A stretch of DNA of 33,576 nucleotides. It comes from Paracoccaceae bacterium (GTDB lineage: Bacteria; Pseudomonadota; Alphaproteobacteria; Rhodobacterales; Rhodobacteraceae). The notes under the pieces were generated by a model, which was not told where the DNA came from, made no database searches, and worked only from the letters and a program-made list of their open reading frames with translations. Made by a program: the position numbers and the translations under genes. This document shows, one piece after another, positions 25,843 to 33,477 of this stretch. The stretch's first letter is position 1. Each line of letters begins with the position of its first letter. The DNA lies in the NCBI GenBank assembly GCA_011389685.1, contig JAABTV010000041.1, positions 1 to 33,576 of the forward strand, read 5' to 3'.

Positions 25843-26823
25843 ATGCCCATCCCCGCCCCCAATCTCCACCCCGCCTTCAACATCGTCCGGCTGTCGCATG
25901 TCGAGCTGGTAGTGACCGACCTCGCCAGATCGCGCGCCTTCTATGTCGACACCCTCGGCCTGCAAGTCACCGACGAGGACCGCGACACGATCTACCTGCG
26001 CGCAATGGAGGAACGCGGCCACCATTGCCTCGTCCTGCGCCGGGGCGATACACCCTGCGCCCGCGATCTCGGCTTCAAGGTGTTTGACGAGGACAACCTC
26101 GAAAAGGCCGCGCAGTTCTTCGCCGAAAGATCGCTGCCCGTCGAATGGGTCGACCGCCCCTTTCAATCGCGCACCTTCCGCACCCGCGACCCGCACGGCA
26201 TCCCGCTGGAATTCTACGCACGCATGGACCGCCTGCCGCCCATTCACCAGAAATACGCGCTCTACAAGGGCGTGAAACCGCTCAGGATCGACCACTTCAA
26301 CGTGTTCTCGCCCAATGTCGACGAAAGCGTCGCCTTCTACAACGATCTCGGCTTTCGCGTCACCGAATACACCGAGGACGAGGATTCGGGCCGCCTCTGG
26401 GCCGCATGGACCCACCGCAAGGGCGGCGTGCACGACATCGCCTTCACCAACGGCCTCGGGCCGCGCCTGCATCACACCGCCTTCTGGGTGCCCACGCCGC
26501 TCAACATCATCGACCTGCTCGACCTCATGTCCACCACCGGCTGGGTCGACAACATCGAACGCGGCCCCGGACGGCATGGCATCTCCAACGCCTTCTTCCT
26601 ATATGTCCGCGACCCCGACGGCCACCGGATCGAGATCTACTGCTCCGACTACCAGACCGTCGATCCCGACCTCGAACCGATCAAGTGGGATCTCAAGGAT
26701 CCGCAGCGCCAGACCCTCTGGGGCGCCCCGGCCCCGCGCTCGTGGTTCGAGGAAGGCTCGCTCTTCGAAGGCCGGACGCCAACCCCCGCCCAGCTTGACG
26801 CCCAACCCATCATCGCCCCCTGA
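25843..26823 (+). CDS. hpaD: 3,4-dihydroxyphenylacetate 2,3-dioxygenase HpaD (type I extradiol)
   Basis: A 326-residue two-domain VOC-fold extradiol dioxygenase resembling the Brevibacterium and Arthrobacter homoprotocatechuate dioxygenases rather than the unrelated E. coli HpaD. Metal ligands visible by position are His151 (LRIDHFNVF), His211 in the LHHTAFWV pair, and Glu264 (HRIEIYCSDY). His197 is placed to be the second-sphere catalytic His. It opens the ring of 3,4-dihydroxyphenylacetate next to the hydroxyls using O2, giving 5-carboxymethyl-2-hydroxymuconate semialdehyde. The ATG follows AAAGGAAAAGCAGAC, 27 bases after hpaE. The C-terminal WDLKDPQRQTLWGAPAPRSW extension is typical of the homoprotocatechuate group. 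Confidence 0.93.
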   Translation: MPIPAPNLHPAFNIVRLSHVELVVTDLARSRAFYVDTLGLQVTDEDRDTIYLRAMEERGHHCLVLRRGDTPCARDLGFKVFDEDNLEKAAQFFAERSLPVEWVDRPFQSRTFRTRDPHGIPLEFYARMDRLPPIHQKYALYKGVKPLRIDHFNVFSPNVDESVAFYNDLGFRVTEYTEDEDSGRLWAAWTHRKGGVHDIAFTNGLGPRLHHTAFWVPTPLNIIDLLDLMSTTGWVDNIERGPGRHGISNAFFLYVRDPDGHRIEIYCSDYQTVDPDLEPIKWDLKDPQRQTLWGAPAPRSWFEEGSLFEGRTPTPAQLDAQPIIAP

Positions 26824-26843
26824 AAGACCCTGAAGGACATCCC

Positions 26844-27155
26844 ATGTGCGACCCCACCCAAGGCAGCGCCAAAGGCGACATCCTGATCGAGAATGACCGT
26901 GTCCGCGTCACCCGCTGGAGCTTTGCGGCGAAAGGCGACAACACCGGCTGGCACCGCCACGAACATGATTACGTCGTCATCCCGCAATTCGACGGCACAC
27001 TCGAGATCGACCTCCCGGGGGGCGAGCGCACCACCGCCGAACTGCGCACCGGCGAACCCTATTACCGCCCGCTCGGCACCGAACATGACGTGATCAGCGC
27101 CAATGACTTCCCCTGCGCCTTCATCGAAGTCGAACTCATGGACCGAAAAGGCTGA
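26844..27155 (+). CDS. Small single-domain cupin protein in the hpa operon
   Basis: A 103-residue cupin. Motif 1 is GWHRHEHDYVVIP (residues 36-48) with three histidines (His37, His39, His41). Motif 2 is GEPYYRPLGTEH, which fits G-x5-P-x-G-x2-H. The fold probably binds one metal ion. No cupin is part of the classical hpa pathway, and its role is unknown; it might be an accessory isomerase or a small-molecule sensor. The ATG has AAGGAC upstream and lies 20 bases after hpaD. The next gene starts 4 bases after its stop, so it is certainly within the operon. Confidence 0.85.
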   Translation: MCDPTQGSAKGDILIENDRVRVTRWSFAAKGDNTGWHRHEHDYVVIPQFDGTLEIDLPGGERTTAELRTGEPYYRPLGTEHDVISANDFPCAFIEVELMDRKG

Positions 27156-27159
27156 TCCC

Positions 27160-28017
27160 ATGCGCTACGCCACCATCACCACCGCCGAAGGGCCGCTTTA
27201 CGGCATCGTGACCGACGACGGCTTCATCGCCCTCTCGCCCGACTTTCCGCAATGGCACAGCCTGACCGACGTGATCCGCGCCGGCGCGCTGCACGACCTG
27301 GCCCAGGCGGCGCAGGGCCGCGCCGTCACCCACGCGCCCGGCAGCTTCAGCTATGCCATCCCGCTCCCCGACCCGGGCAAGATCATCTGCGTCGGCGTCA
27401 ACTTCCCCGACCGCAACGCCGAATACAAGGACGGGCAGGACGCCCCACCCAACATGTCGCTCTTCATCCGCTTCGCGCAAAGCTTCACCGGCCACGGGCA
27501 AAACCTCATTCGCCCGCCCGAAACCCCGCAGCTCGATTACGAGGGCGAAATCGCGGTTGTGATCGGCAAACCCGGCCGCCGCATCCCGCAGGCCGACGCC
27601 TTTGACCACATCGCCGCGATCACGCTCTGCAACGAAGGCACGCTGCGCGACTGGGTGCGCCACGCCAAATTCAACGTGACCCAAGGCAAGAACTGGGACC
27701 GCTCGGGCGCGATGGGGCCCTGGCTCGTCCCCTTCACCCATGCTGCCCAGCTCGACGACATCCGCCTCACCACCCATGTGAATGGCGAGTTGCGACAGGA
27801 CGACCGCACCTCGCGCATGCTCTTCCCGATCCGCCGCCAGATCGAATACATCTCGACCTTCACCACGCTGCATCCCGGCGACATCATCGTCACCGGCACG
27901 CCCACGGGTGCGGGCGCGCGCTTCGAACCGCCCCGCTACCTCGTGCCCGGCGACGAGGTCCGCGTTGCCGCCGAGGGCATCGGCACCCTCGTCAACGGCG
28001 TGGAGGACGAGGCATGA
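27160..28017 (+). CDS. Fumarylacetoacetate hydrolase-fold protein, HpaG-like decarboxylase/isomerase
   Basis: A 285-residue single FAH-domain protein. A short N-terminal domain precedes VGVNFPDRNAEY. The metal-site glutamates are E128 and E130 (LDYEGEIAVVIG), then LCNEGTLRDW with E159, and QGKNWDRSGAMGPWLVP. In the hpa pathway HpaG decarboxylates 5-oxopent-3-ene-1,2,5-tricarboxylate and isomerises the product. The E. coli enzyme has two fused FAH domains (about 430 residues), and this protein has one. The family is broad, so the exact step is inferred from operon position. The ATG at 27160 was chosen because it begins the conserved MRYATI strand. The stop overlaps the hpaH ATG (ATGA). Confidence 0.88.
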   Translation: MRYATITTAEGPLYGIVTDDGFIALSPDFPQWHSLTDVIRAGALHDLAQAAQGRAVTHAPGSFSYAIPLPDPGKIICVGVNFPDRNAEYKDGQDAPPNMSLFIRFAQSFTGHGQNLIRPPETPQLDYEGEIAVVIGKPGRRIPQADAFDHIAAITLCNEGTLRDWVRHAKFNVTQGKNWDRSGAMGPWLVPFTHAAQLDDIRLTTHVNGELRQDDRTSRMLFPIRRQIEYISTFTTLHPGDIIVTGTPTGAGARFEPPRYLVPGDEVRVAAEGIGTLVNGVEDEA

Positions 28018-28811
28018 CCCCGCAAGAGATCGAAGAGGCCGCCCAATCGCTCCTGACCGCCGAAGAGACCGGCCAGCAAACTGGCCTGCTCTCCACCGCC
28101 TACCCCGCGATCACCATGGACGACGCCTATGCCGTCCAGTCCGCCCTGGTCGCCCGCAGACTCGCCGCCGGACGCCGCGTCATCGGCTGGAAGATCGGGC
28201 TCACCTCGCGCGCCATGCAACAAGCGCTCGGCATCACCACCCCCGACAGCGGCGTTCTGCTCGACGACATGTCCTTCCCCAACGGCGCCACCATCCCCCG
28301 GGGCCGCTTCATCCAGCCCCGCATCGAGGCCGAGATCGCCTTCGTCATGAAATCCCCGCTCAAGGGCGCCGTCACACGCGACGATGTGCTCGCCGCCACC
28401 GACCATGTCGCCCCCGCCATCGAGATCCTCGACACCCGCATCAAGCGCACCTGCCCCGCCACCGGCCAGCCGCGCCGCATCTTCGACACCATCGCCGACA
28501 ACGCCGCCAATGCCGGCATCATCCTCGGCGACGACCGCTTCGACCCCGCGCACCACGACCTCCGCCGCACCGGCGCCATCGTCAGCGCAAACGGCATTGT
28601 CGAGGAAACCGGCCTCGGCGCGGGCGTGCTGGGCGACCCGGTCATGGGGATCGTCTGGCTGGCCGAGCGGATGACGCAATACGGCCAGAGCATAGAACCC
28701 GGCCAGGTGATCCTCTCGGGCAGCTTCATCCGCCCGCTCGAATGCCCCCCCGGCACCGAGATCGACGCCGATTTCGACCCCTGGGGCCATGTCACCTGCC
28801 GCTTCGACTGA
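28014..28811 (+). CDS. hpaH: 2-oxo-hept-4-ene-1,7-dioate hydratase HpaH
   Basis: A 265-residue hydratase of the MhpD/HpaH family, matching the E. coli HpaH length (267). Recognised segments are VIGWKIGLTSRAMQ, PDSGVLLDDMSFPNGATIP, PRIEAEIAFVM (metal-site Glu residues) and ILDTRIKRTCPATGQPRRIF. It adds water to 2-oxohept-4-ene-1,7-dioate to give the substrate of aldolase HpaI, which would release pyruvate and succinate semialdehyde. HpaI is not in the window. The ATG overlaps the stop of the preceding gene by 4 bases. It is the last operon gene, and a cluster of hairpins follows. Confidence 0.92.
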   Translation: MTPQEIEEAAQSLLTAEETGQQTGLLSTAYPAITMDDAYAVQSALVARRLAAGRRVIGWKIGLTSRAMQQALGITTPDSGVLLDDMSFPNGATIPRGRFIQPRIEAEIAFVMKSPLKGAVTRDDVLAATDHVAPAIEILDTRIKRTCPATGQPRRIFDTIADNAANAGIILGDDRFDPAHHDLRRTGAIVSANGIVEETGLGAGVLGDPVMGIVWLAERMTQYGQSIEPGQVILSGSFIRPLECPPGTEIDADFDPWGHVTCRFD

Positions 28812-28829
28812 CCCCGCGCCCAATCCCGC

Positions 28830-28910
28830 CCCCCGGCTTCATCTTGCCCGAAATACTCCGGGGGAGGGTGACAAAACGCAACGCGTTTTGCGCCTTGGGG
28901 GCTGGCCCCC
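28830..28910. repeat. Rhodobacteraceae-type intergenic repeat with three successive hairpins
   Basis: Downstream of hpaH are three structures: CCCCCGG/CCGGGGG (28830-28836 with 28858-28864) flanking CTTCATCTTGCCCGAAATACT; CAAAACGC/GCGTTTTG with a 3-base loop (28872-28890); and GGGGGC/GCCCCC (28897-28910). I recall the TTCATCTTG...AAATACTCC core as a common intergenic element in this family. The group may end hpa transcription and, from the other side, that of the cytochrome gene. Confidence 0.6.
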
Positions 28911-28938
28911 ACTCCGCCCCCGCAACGCGCACCCGGCC

Positions 28939-29412
28939 TCAGTTCACGCCAATCCCGTTGGCCCGCTGCAATTCCCGCACATAGGCCGTGATCGCGCGAA
29001 TATCCGCCCCGGTCAGCCCCGCAACCGGCGCCATGTCCCCGAACCGCCAGTGATGCGCCCGCACCCCGTTCCGCACCGCCATCTCGAACGCGTAATCGGC
29101 ATGGTGCGACGGCTCGTATATCTTGTGCACCAGCGACGGCCCGCTGCCCATCACCCCGGCGGCGTTTTCGCCGTGGCAGGCCACGCATTTCGCCTCGAAG
29201 GCGCGCGCGCCCATCCGCGCTTCATCGCTCATCGTCTCCGGCACCACCGGCACCACCATCGGCGCGCCATCGGCCAGGCCCGACACCCGCGCCGAGACCA
29301 TCTCTTCGGGCAATCCGCCCGCCCCCTGCGGCGCCGGGCCAGGCGTGCCGAACAGCCACCATCCCGCCGCCGCAAGCACGATCAGCCCAAACCCAAGTCC
29401 CGCAAATCGCAT
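28939..29412 (-). CDS. Membrane-anchored monoheme cytochrome c
   Basis: A 157-residue class I cytochrome c. An uncleaved N-terminal hydrophobic anchor (about 3-21, FAGLGFGLIVLAAAGWWLF) is followed by a Pro/Gly-rich linker. The heme domain starts near residue 64, with heme-binding C76-V-A-C79-H80 and probable axial Met127 in FGDMAPV. It would carry electrons on the periplasmic face of the inner membrane, perhaps to a terminal oxidase. Its partner is unknown, since no dehydrogenase gene is linked. The ATG at 29412 follows AAAGGACAGAAG; an in-frame start 12 codons upstream has no such site. Confidence 0.92.
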   Translation of the reverse strand: MRFAGLGFGLIVLAAAGWWLFGTPGPAPQGAGGLPEEMVSARVSGLADGAPMVVPVVPETMSDEARMGARAFEAKCVACHGENAAGVMGSGPSLVHKIYEPSHHADYAFEMAVRNGVRAHHWRFGDMAPVAGLTGADIRAITAYVRELQRANGIGVN

Positions 29413-29476
29413 CTTCTGTCCTTTGGTTCCCACGCAGACCTCAAACACCCTTCCCCTGCAGGAGGGTCAAGCCCGC

Positions 29477-30622
29477 TCAGCCCAGGAACCGCGCCGCCAC
29501 ATCACCCGCCATTCCCGCCACGCGCCCACCCGCAAACGTGGCCACCAACCGGCCGCTTTCCGGCTCCAGAACCACGAAATCCGCTCGCTTGCCGGGGCTC
29601 AAAACGCCCCGGTCCCCCAGCCCCAGAAGCCGCGCAGGCCCGTCCGAGACCAGCGCCCAGGCCCGAGCCAGATCCAGCACCCCGGCCCGTTCGAGAAACA
29701 GCGCCGCCCGCCACAGCGACGGGAAATGATAATCCGAGGCCAGCGCATCGCACAGCCCCAGCGCAATCAGGTCGAGCGCCGAGGCATTGCCCTTGTGCGA
29801 CCCGCCCCGCATCACGTTGGGCGCGCCCAGTACGATGCCGTCGCCCCCCGCGCGCGCCGCCTCCGCCGCCTCCAGCGTCTCGGGGAACTCGGCAATCCGA
29901 CAGCCCCGCGCGCGCCACGCAGCCCGGTCCTGCGCGCTGCGATCATCATGCGACCCCAACCGCACGCCCCGTCCCGCCAGCCGCGCGGCCAGCGCAGATA
30001 CCGCCCCCGGCACCGCGTCACGCCGGTCATGCATCTCCTGCAGCAGCGCCAAAAGCACCTCAGGGCTGCGCCGCGACTTGAGCGCGGTGCCGGCCAGCCG
30101 CGCCGGCCGCCTGCCCGCCGCCAGCCGCTCATGCGGCAGGTGATCGTTGAACACCACGTAATCGACGCCGAACCCGGCCACCAACGCCTCTAAATCCGCA
30201 TAATGGTCCAGCAGATGCGTCTCAAGTCGCAGCTGCACAAGCAGATCCACCTCCGCCCTGCCCCGCATCCCACCCAGCGCCTCCAGCATGGCGCGGGCAA
30301 ACTCCGGCCCGCGCAAGCCGCCTTCCCAGCTGAAGAACTGGGCCAGAACGCCGGTTGTGATCCCGTTCGCCGCCATTTCCGCGCCGCAGGCGACGAGGCC
30401 CCCGCCCATGTCCTTCATCGCGCCCCGGCGCGGCGCGACATGGCGCTCGAACCCGTCGCCATGGATGTCCACGATCCCCGGCAGGACATGATAACCCGAA
30501 AGATCGACCACCCGCCCCACCGGCGCCTCCGCGATCACTCCGTCGGCAAATCCCAACGGCGCCGCGTCCAGCCCCCCAGGCCGCAACACCTGCGCGCCCT
30601 CAAGCGTCAACGCCAGGCTCAC
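29477..30622 (-). CDS. PhnM-like amidohydrolase (RPnTP hydrolase family)
   Basis: A 381-residue amidohydrolase with PhnM features: [15 protein letters not shown] (H54 and D56 in the metal site), [42 protein letters not shown] and SDYHFPSL. PhnM removes pyrophosphate from alpha-D-ribose-1-methylphosphonate 5-triphosphate in carbon-phosphorus lyase phosphonate use. No other phn gene is in the window, so this is an orphan copy and may have another substrate. The start is a GTG at 30622 that overlaps the upstream hydrolase stop (GTGA), indicating translational coupling. The length equals that of normal PhnM (about 380). Confidence 0.82.
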   Translation of the reverse strand: MSLALTLEGAQVLRPGGLDAAPLGFADGVIAEAPVGRVVDLSGYHVLPGIVDIHGDGFERHVAPRRGAMKDMGGGLVACGAEMAANGITTGVLAQFFSWEGGLRGPEFARAMLEALGGMRGRAEVDLLVQLRLETHLLDHYADLEALVAGFGVDYVVFNDHLPHERLAAGRRPARLAGTALKSRRSPEVLLALLQEMHDRRDAVPGAVSALAARLAGRGVRLGSHDDRSAQDRAAWRARGCRIAEFPETLEAAEAARAGGDGIVLGAPNVMRGGSHKGNASALDLIALGLCDALASDYHFPSLWRAALFLERAGVLDLARAWALVSDGPARLLGLGDRGVLSPGKRADFVVLEPESGRLVATFAGGRVAGMAGDVAARFLG

Positions 30623-31338
30623 CTGCCCGGCCCCCGGAAAAGATCGCCCATCTCCATCGCGTGATCGAACCGGCCATGTTGCAGGAAATGCAACACCTGC
30701 GCGATCACCATCGGCGCATTCATCATGAAGGTATGCGTGACCGGCAACACGATATGATCCGCCATCCCCTCGACCCGGGTCGAGGCGACCGAGACCTTGC
30801 CGTCATCCGGCCCCGGAATGATCACCGAATAGGCCGGGCTGAGCGAGCGGTTCCCGGCGATCACGCCCAGCTCGAACCCGACCGGCCCCAGATGCGCGGG
30901 TAGCCCCCCGGGCCCGGTGCCAAGCTGCATCCCCGCCGGCCCGTTGATCCAGTCGAACACCGCGATATCGCCCAGCGCGTCCACCAGTTCCGAGCCCTGG
31001 TTCGGCGGGGCCAGCATCACCACCCGGCCAAGGTTGGGCGGGCGATGCGTCTCCAGCCACGTGCGCACCAGGATACCCCCCATCGAATGGGTGACAAAAT
31101 GCACCGTCTCATCCCCACAGGCATCCACCGCCCTCGGCAAGGTCTTGACCACCAGCGACACGATGGTCTCCTCGGTCGAGGCATAGCCCGGCCGCACCAC
31201 GTCATAGCCCTCGGATTTCAGAACCTCCTCCATCACCCGGAACGACGCCTCGCTGCGCGCCAGCCCATGCAGAAGCACGACGCAATCCGCCCGCGCCATG
31301 ACGGGAAACATCACCATTATGAGGAAAAGCCACCGCAT
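30619..31338 (-). CDS. Exported lipase/esterase-like alpha/beta hydrolase
   Basis: A 239-residue protein with a short signal peptide ([17 protein letters not shown]). The alpha/beta-hydrolase core has an HG oxyanion motif in [11 protein letters not shown], the nucleophile Ser85 in THSMGG, and a C-terminal His in PVTHTFMM. The [23 protein letters not shown] pattern is that of lipase- and PGAP1-like hydrolases. It is probably periplasmic, with unknown ester substrate. The ATG at 31338 was chosen because it opens the signal peptide; a longer frame runs into the divergent NUDIX gene. It is coupled to the PhnM-like gene by a GTGA overlap and is 43 bases from the NUDIX start. Confidence 0.88.
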   Translation of the reverse strand: MRWLFLIMVMFPVMARADCVVLLHGLARSEASFRVMEEVLKSEGYDVVRPGYASTEETIVSLVVKTLPRAVDACGDETVHFVTHSMGGILVRTWLETHRPPNLGRVVMLAPPNQGSELVDALGDIAVFDWINGPAGMQLGTGPGGLPAHLGPVGFELGVIAGNRSLSPAYSVIIPGPDDGKVSVASTRVEGMADHIVLPVTHTFMMNAPMVIAQVLHFLQHGRFDHAMEMGDLFRGPGR

Positions 31339-31381
31339 GGGGCTTGAGATAGGCCGAAACCCCCGCCTATGAAAGGACGTT

Positions 31382-31834
31382 ATGAGCATACGCCCCATCC
31401 GCCTCGCCACCCGCGCGCTTTTGCTGCACGATGACCGGCTGTTGCTGGTCAACGCATTCCCGGGTGCGTCCTCCACGCTCTGGTGCGCGCCGGGCGGCGG
31501 GGCCGACCCGCACATGTCGCTGCCCGAAAACCTCGCCCGCGAGGTGTTTGAGGAAACCGGCCTCACCATCACGGTCGGCGCACCCGCCCTCGTCAACGAG
31601 TTCCACAACCCGGATGACGGCTTTCACCAGGTCGAAGTCTTCTTCCGCTGCACCTTTATCGACGGCGCGATCGCCGACGACTGGAGCGACCCCGAAGGCA
31701 TCGTCCACCGCCGCCGCTGGGTCTCCCGTGCCGAGATGGCAGGGCTGCGCTTCAAACCCGACGCCCTGCCCGCCGCCGCATGGGGCGCGGCCACCTGCGC
31801 CTATGACCCGCTCGAACGCCTGGTCCGGGCATAG
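31382..31834 (+). CDS. NUDIX hydrolase
   Basis: A 150-residue NUDIX protein. The box region is [25 protein letters not shown], quoted in two parts: [10 protein letters not shown] and [12 protein letters not shown]. The metal-binding REVFEE residues are present. At the position of the first Glu of the G-x5-E element there is a methionine (PHMS instead of PGES), so activity may be altered. The family hydrolyses nucleoside diphosphates linked to other groups. The substrate cannot be predicted. The last 34 bases overlap the end of the convergent EamA gene. Confidence 0.88.
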   Translation: MSIRPIRLATRALLLHDDRLLLVNAFPGASSTLWCAPGGGADPHMSLPENLAREVFEETGLTITVGAPALVNEFHNPDDGFHQVEVFFRCTFIDGAIADDWSDPEGIVHRRRWVSRAEMAGLRFKPDALPAAAWGAATCAYDPLERLVRA

Positions 31835-32643
31835 TTGGCGATCGCCACGCCGCCCAGCACCAGCAGTGACGCCAGCACCACGCGCAGGCTCACCGCCTCG
31901 CCCAGCAACAGCGCCCCGCCGGCGATCGCGATCACCGGCACGCTGAGCTGCGCCACCGCCGCCCGCGTCGCCCCCAGCCCCGGCAGGACGTGATACCACA
32001 GCGCATAGCCCAGCCCCGAGGTCACCGCCCCCGACAGCACGGCCAGCCACAGGCCAGCCATGCTGCTTGCATCCGGCCGGATGAGCCAGACCAGAACCGC
32101 CACCGGCGCAGCCCAGAGGAAACTCGCCGCCGTCACCGCCAGCGGATCGCGCACCCCGCGCCCGATCAGCGAATAAAGCCCCCAGCCCAGCGCCGCCGCG
32201 ACCATCAACCCCGCCCCCCAGAGGTCGGGCGCGGCCCCGCCAGAAGGCCACATCAGATAACACAGCCCCGCGAAACTCACCCCCGCGCCCAGCCAGCGCC
32301 GCATCGGCACCACGTCACCGCCAATCAACGCGCCCGCGAACATCGTCACCTGAACACCACCGAACAGGATCAGCGCCCCGACTCCGGCGGGCAGACTGAC
32401 ATAGGCGAACGAAAACCCCAGCATGTATAGCACCAGCGCCGCAGGTCCGGCCCAGCCCACGCGCCATTTCACGCCACCGCCCCGCGCCGCCACCAGCAGC
32501 GCCAGCATCACCGCCCCCGAGATCAGCCGGATCGCGGCGAAACTCGCCGGTCCCGCCTCGCCCGCGTCAAGCGCCAGCCGGTTGAGCACCGAATTGGCGG
32601 CAAACGCCACCATGGTCAGCGCACTCAGCAGGAAAACCCTCAT
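31801..32643 (-). CDS. EamA-family (DMT) membrane transporter
   Basis: A 280-residue protein with about ten hydrophobic helices in two EamA repeats. The first repeat begins MRVFLLSALTMVAFAANSVLNRLAL, and a second begins near GAGLMVAAALGWGLYSLIGRG. A conserved-type ending [19 protein letters not shown] is followed by a basic tail. DMT transporters export amino acids, nucleosides or other metabolites. The cargo is unknown. The ATG overlaps the stop of the upstream VOC gene (ATGA), so the two are coupled. The 3' end overlaps the NUDIX gene on the other strand by 34 bases. Confidence 0.9.
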   Translation of the reverse strand: MRVFLLSALTMVAFAANSVLNRLALDAGEAGPASFAAIRLISGAVMLALLVAARGGGVKWRVGWAGPAALVLYMLGFSFAYVSLPAGVGALILFGGVQVTMFAGALIGGDVVPMRRWLGAGVSFAGLCYLMWPSGGAAPDLWGAGLMVAAALGWGLYSLIGRGVRDPLAVTAASFLWAAPVAVLVWLIRPDASSMAGLWLAVLSGAVTSGLGYALWYHVLPGLGATRAAVAQLSVPVIAIAGGALLLGEAVSLRVVLASLLVLGGVAIANYARTRRSSGS

Positions 32644-33224
32644 GCATAGGGGTTCCGCGCCGAACGATCCTCCGAGAGCGAGCCCTGCCGCCGCTCGACC
32701 AGCATCTCGATCGCATCCGCCAGATGCACCTCCTCGATGTTGTAATCGCCCCGCGCCACGCGCAACCGGTGCGCCTCGATCATCACGTCGGCATGGGTGC
32801 AGCCCACCGGCGGCTCGAACCGGTAACAGGCCAGCTCGATCAACAGGCCCAGCGGATCCTTGAAATAGATCGAATCCATGAAGCCCCGATCCTTGACTCC
32901 CGAATGCCCGACCCCGCGCGCCTCAAGCCGCGCGATCACCTGGCTGAACACCGCGTGGCTCACGTTGAAGGCCAGATGATGCACGCATCCCGGCTCGGTC
33001 GGCGTGCGCCGCCGGTCGGGGGTGCGGGTCTCGTTGGTGAAAATGGTGATCAACCGCCCGTCGCCCGGATCGAAATAGAGATGCCCCTCGTCCGGGTCGT
33101 CGAGATTGGGCTGATCGAAGATGAAGGGCATGCCCAGAAGCCCTTCCCAGAAATCAATGCTGGTCTGCCGGTCGGCACCGGTCAGCGTGATGTGATGCAC
33201 ACCCTGAACTTGTATCTTGCGCAT
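32640..33224 (-). CDS. VOC-superfamily (glyoxalase/extradiol dioxygenase-like) protein
   Basis: A 194-residue protein. Two VOC half-modules occupy about residues 5-130: GVHHITLTGADRQTSIDFW, then CVHHLAFNVSH, then GLLIELACYRF. They supply a His, a His and a Glu in the positions of a metal triad. About 60 extra C-terminal residues lack recognisable domains. It may be a small dioxygenase or a binding protein. The ATG at 33224 has a very strong AAGGAGGG site; the longer in-frame version is a non-conserved Arg-rich leader. The stop overlaps the EamA ATG, so one transcript is likely. No relation to the hpa operon is evident. Confidence 0.88.
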   Translation of the reverse strand: MRKIQVQGVHHITLTGADRQTSIDFWEGLLGMPFIFDQPNLDDPDEGHLYFDPGDGRLITIFTNETRTPDRRRTPTEPGCVHHLAFNVSHAVFSQVIARLEARGVGHSGVKDRGFMDSIYFKDPLGLLIELACYRFEPPVGCTHADVMIEAHRLRVARGDYNIEEVHLADAIEMLVERRQGSLSEDRSARNPYA

Positions 33225-33477
33225 GGCTGGCCCTCCTTTTGTCCCAGGATAAACCGGACCGGCGCCCCTGTCGCCCCCTTCCGGCGCAGGGCGCCCGCGC
33301 GCGGCTGCACAGGGCCTCGCCCGCCACCTTACGGAAGATACCCGATGACAGCAGGATTTCGAAAACCGGTGCCGCATCCATGAGCGGAACCATCAGATGA
33401 CGGCCATGAGCCAGCAGCAGGCATCCGCAACGAGAGATCTTGTTGACACCGACCACGTTTGCAGGAAGGCTTTTTCC
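33225..33477. other. Gap upstream of VOC gene, with a TTGACA hexamer
   Basis: I see no convincing gene in these 253 bases. A TTGACA hexamer at 33443-33448 points rightward, but no good -10 follows at the normal distance. AGGAAGG lies 8 bases before the ATG at 33478. Frames on either strand look like shadows. Confidence 0.35.
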
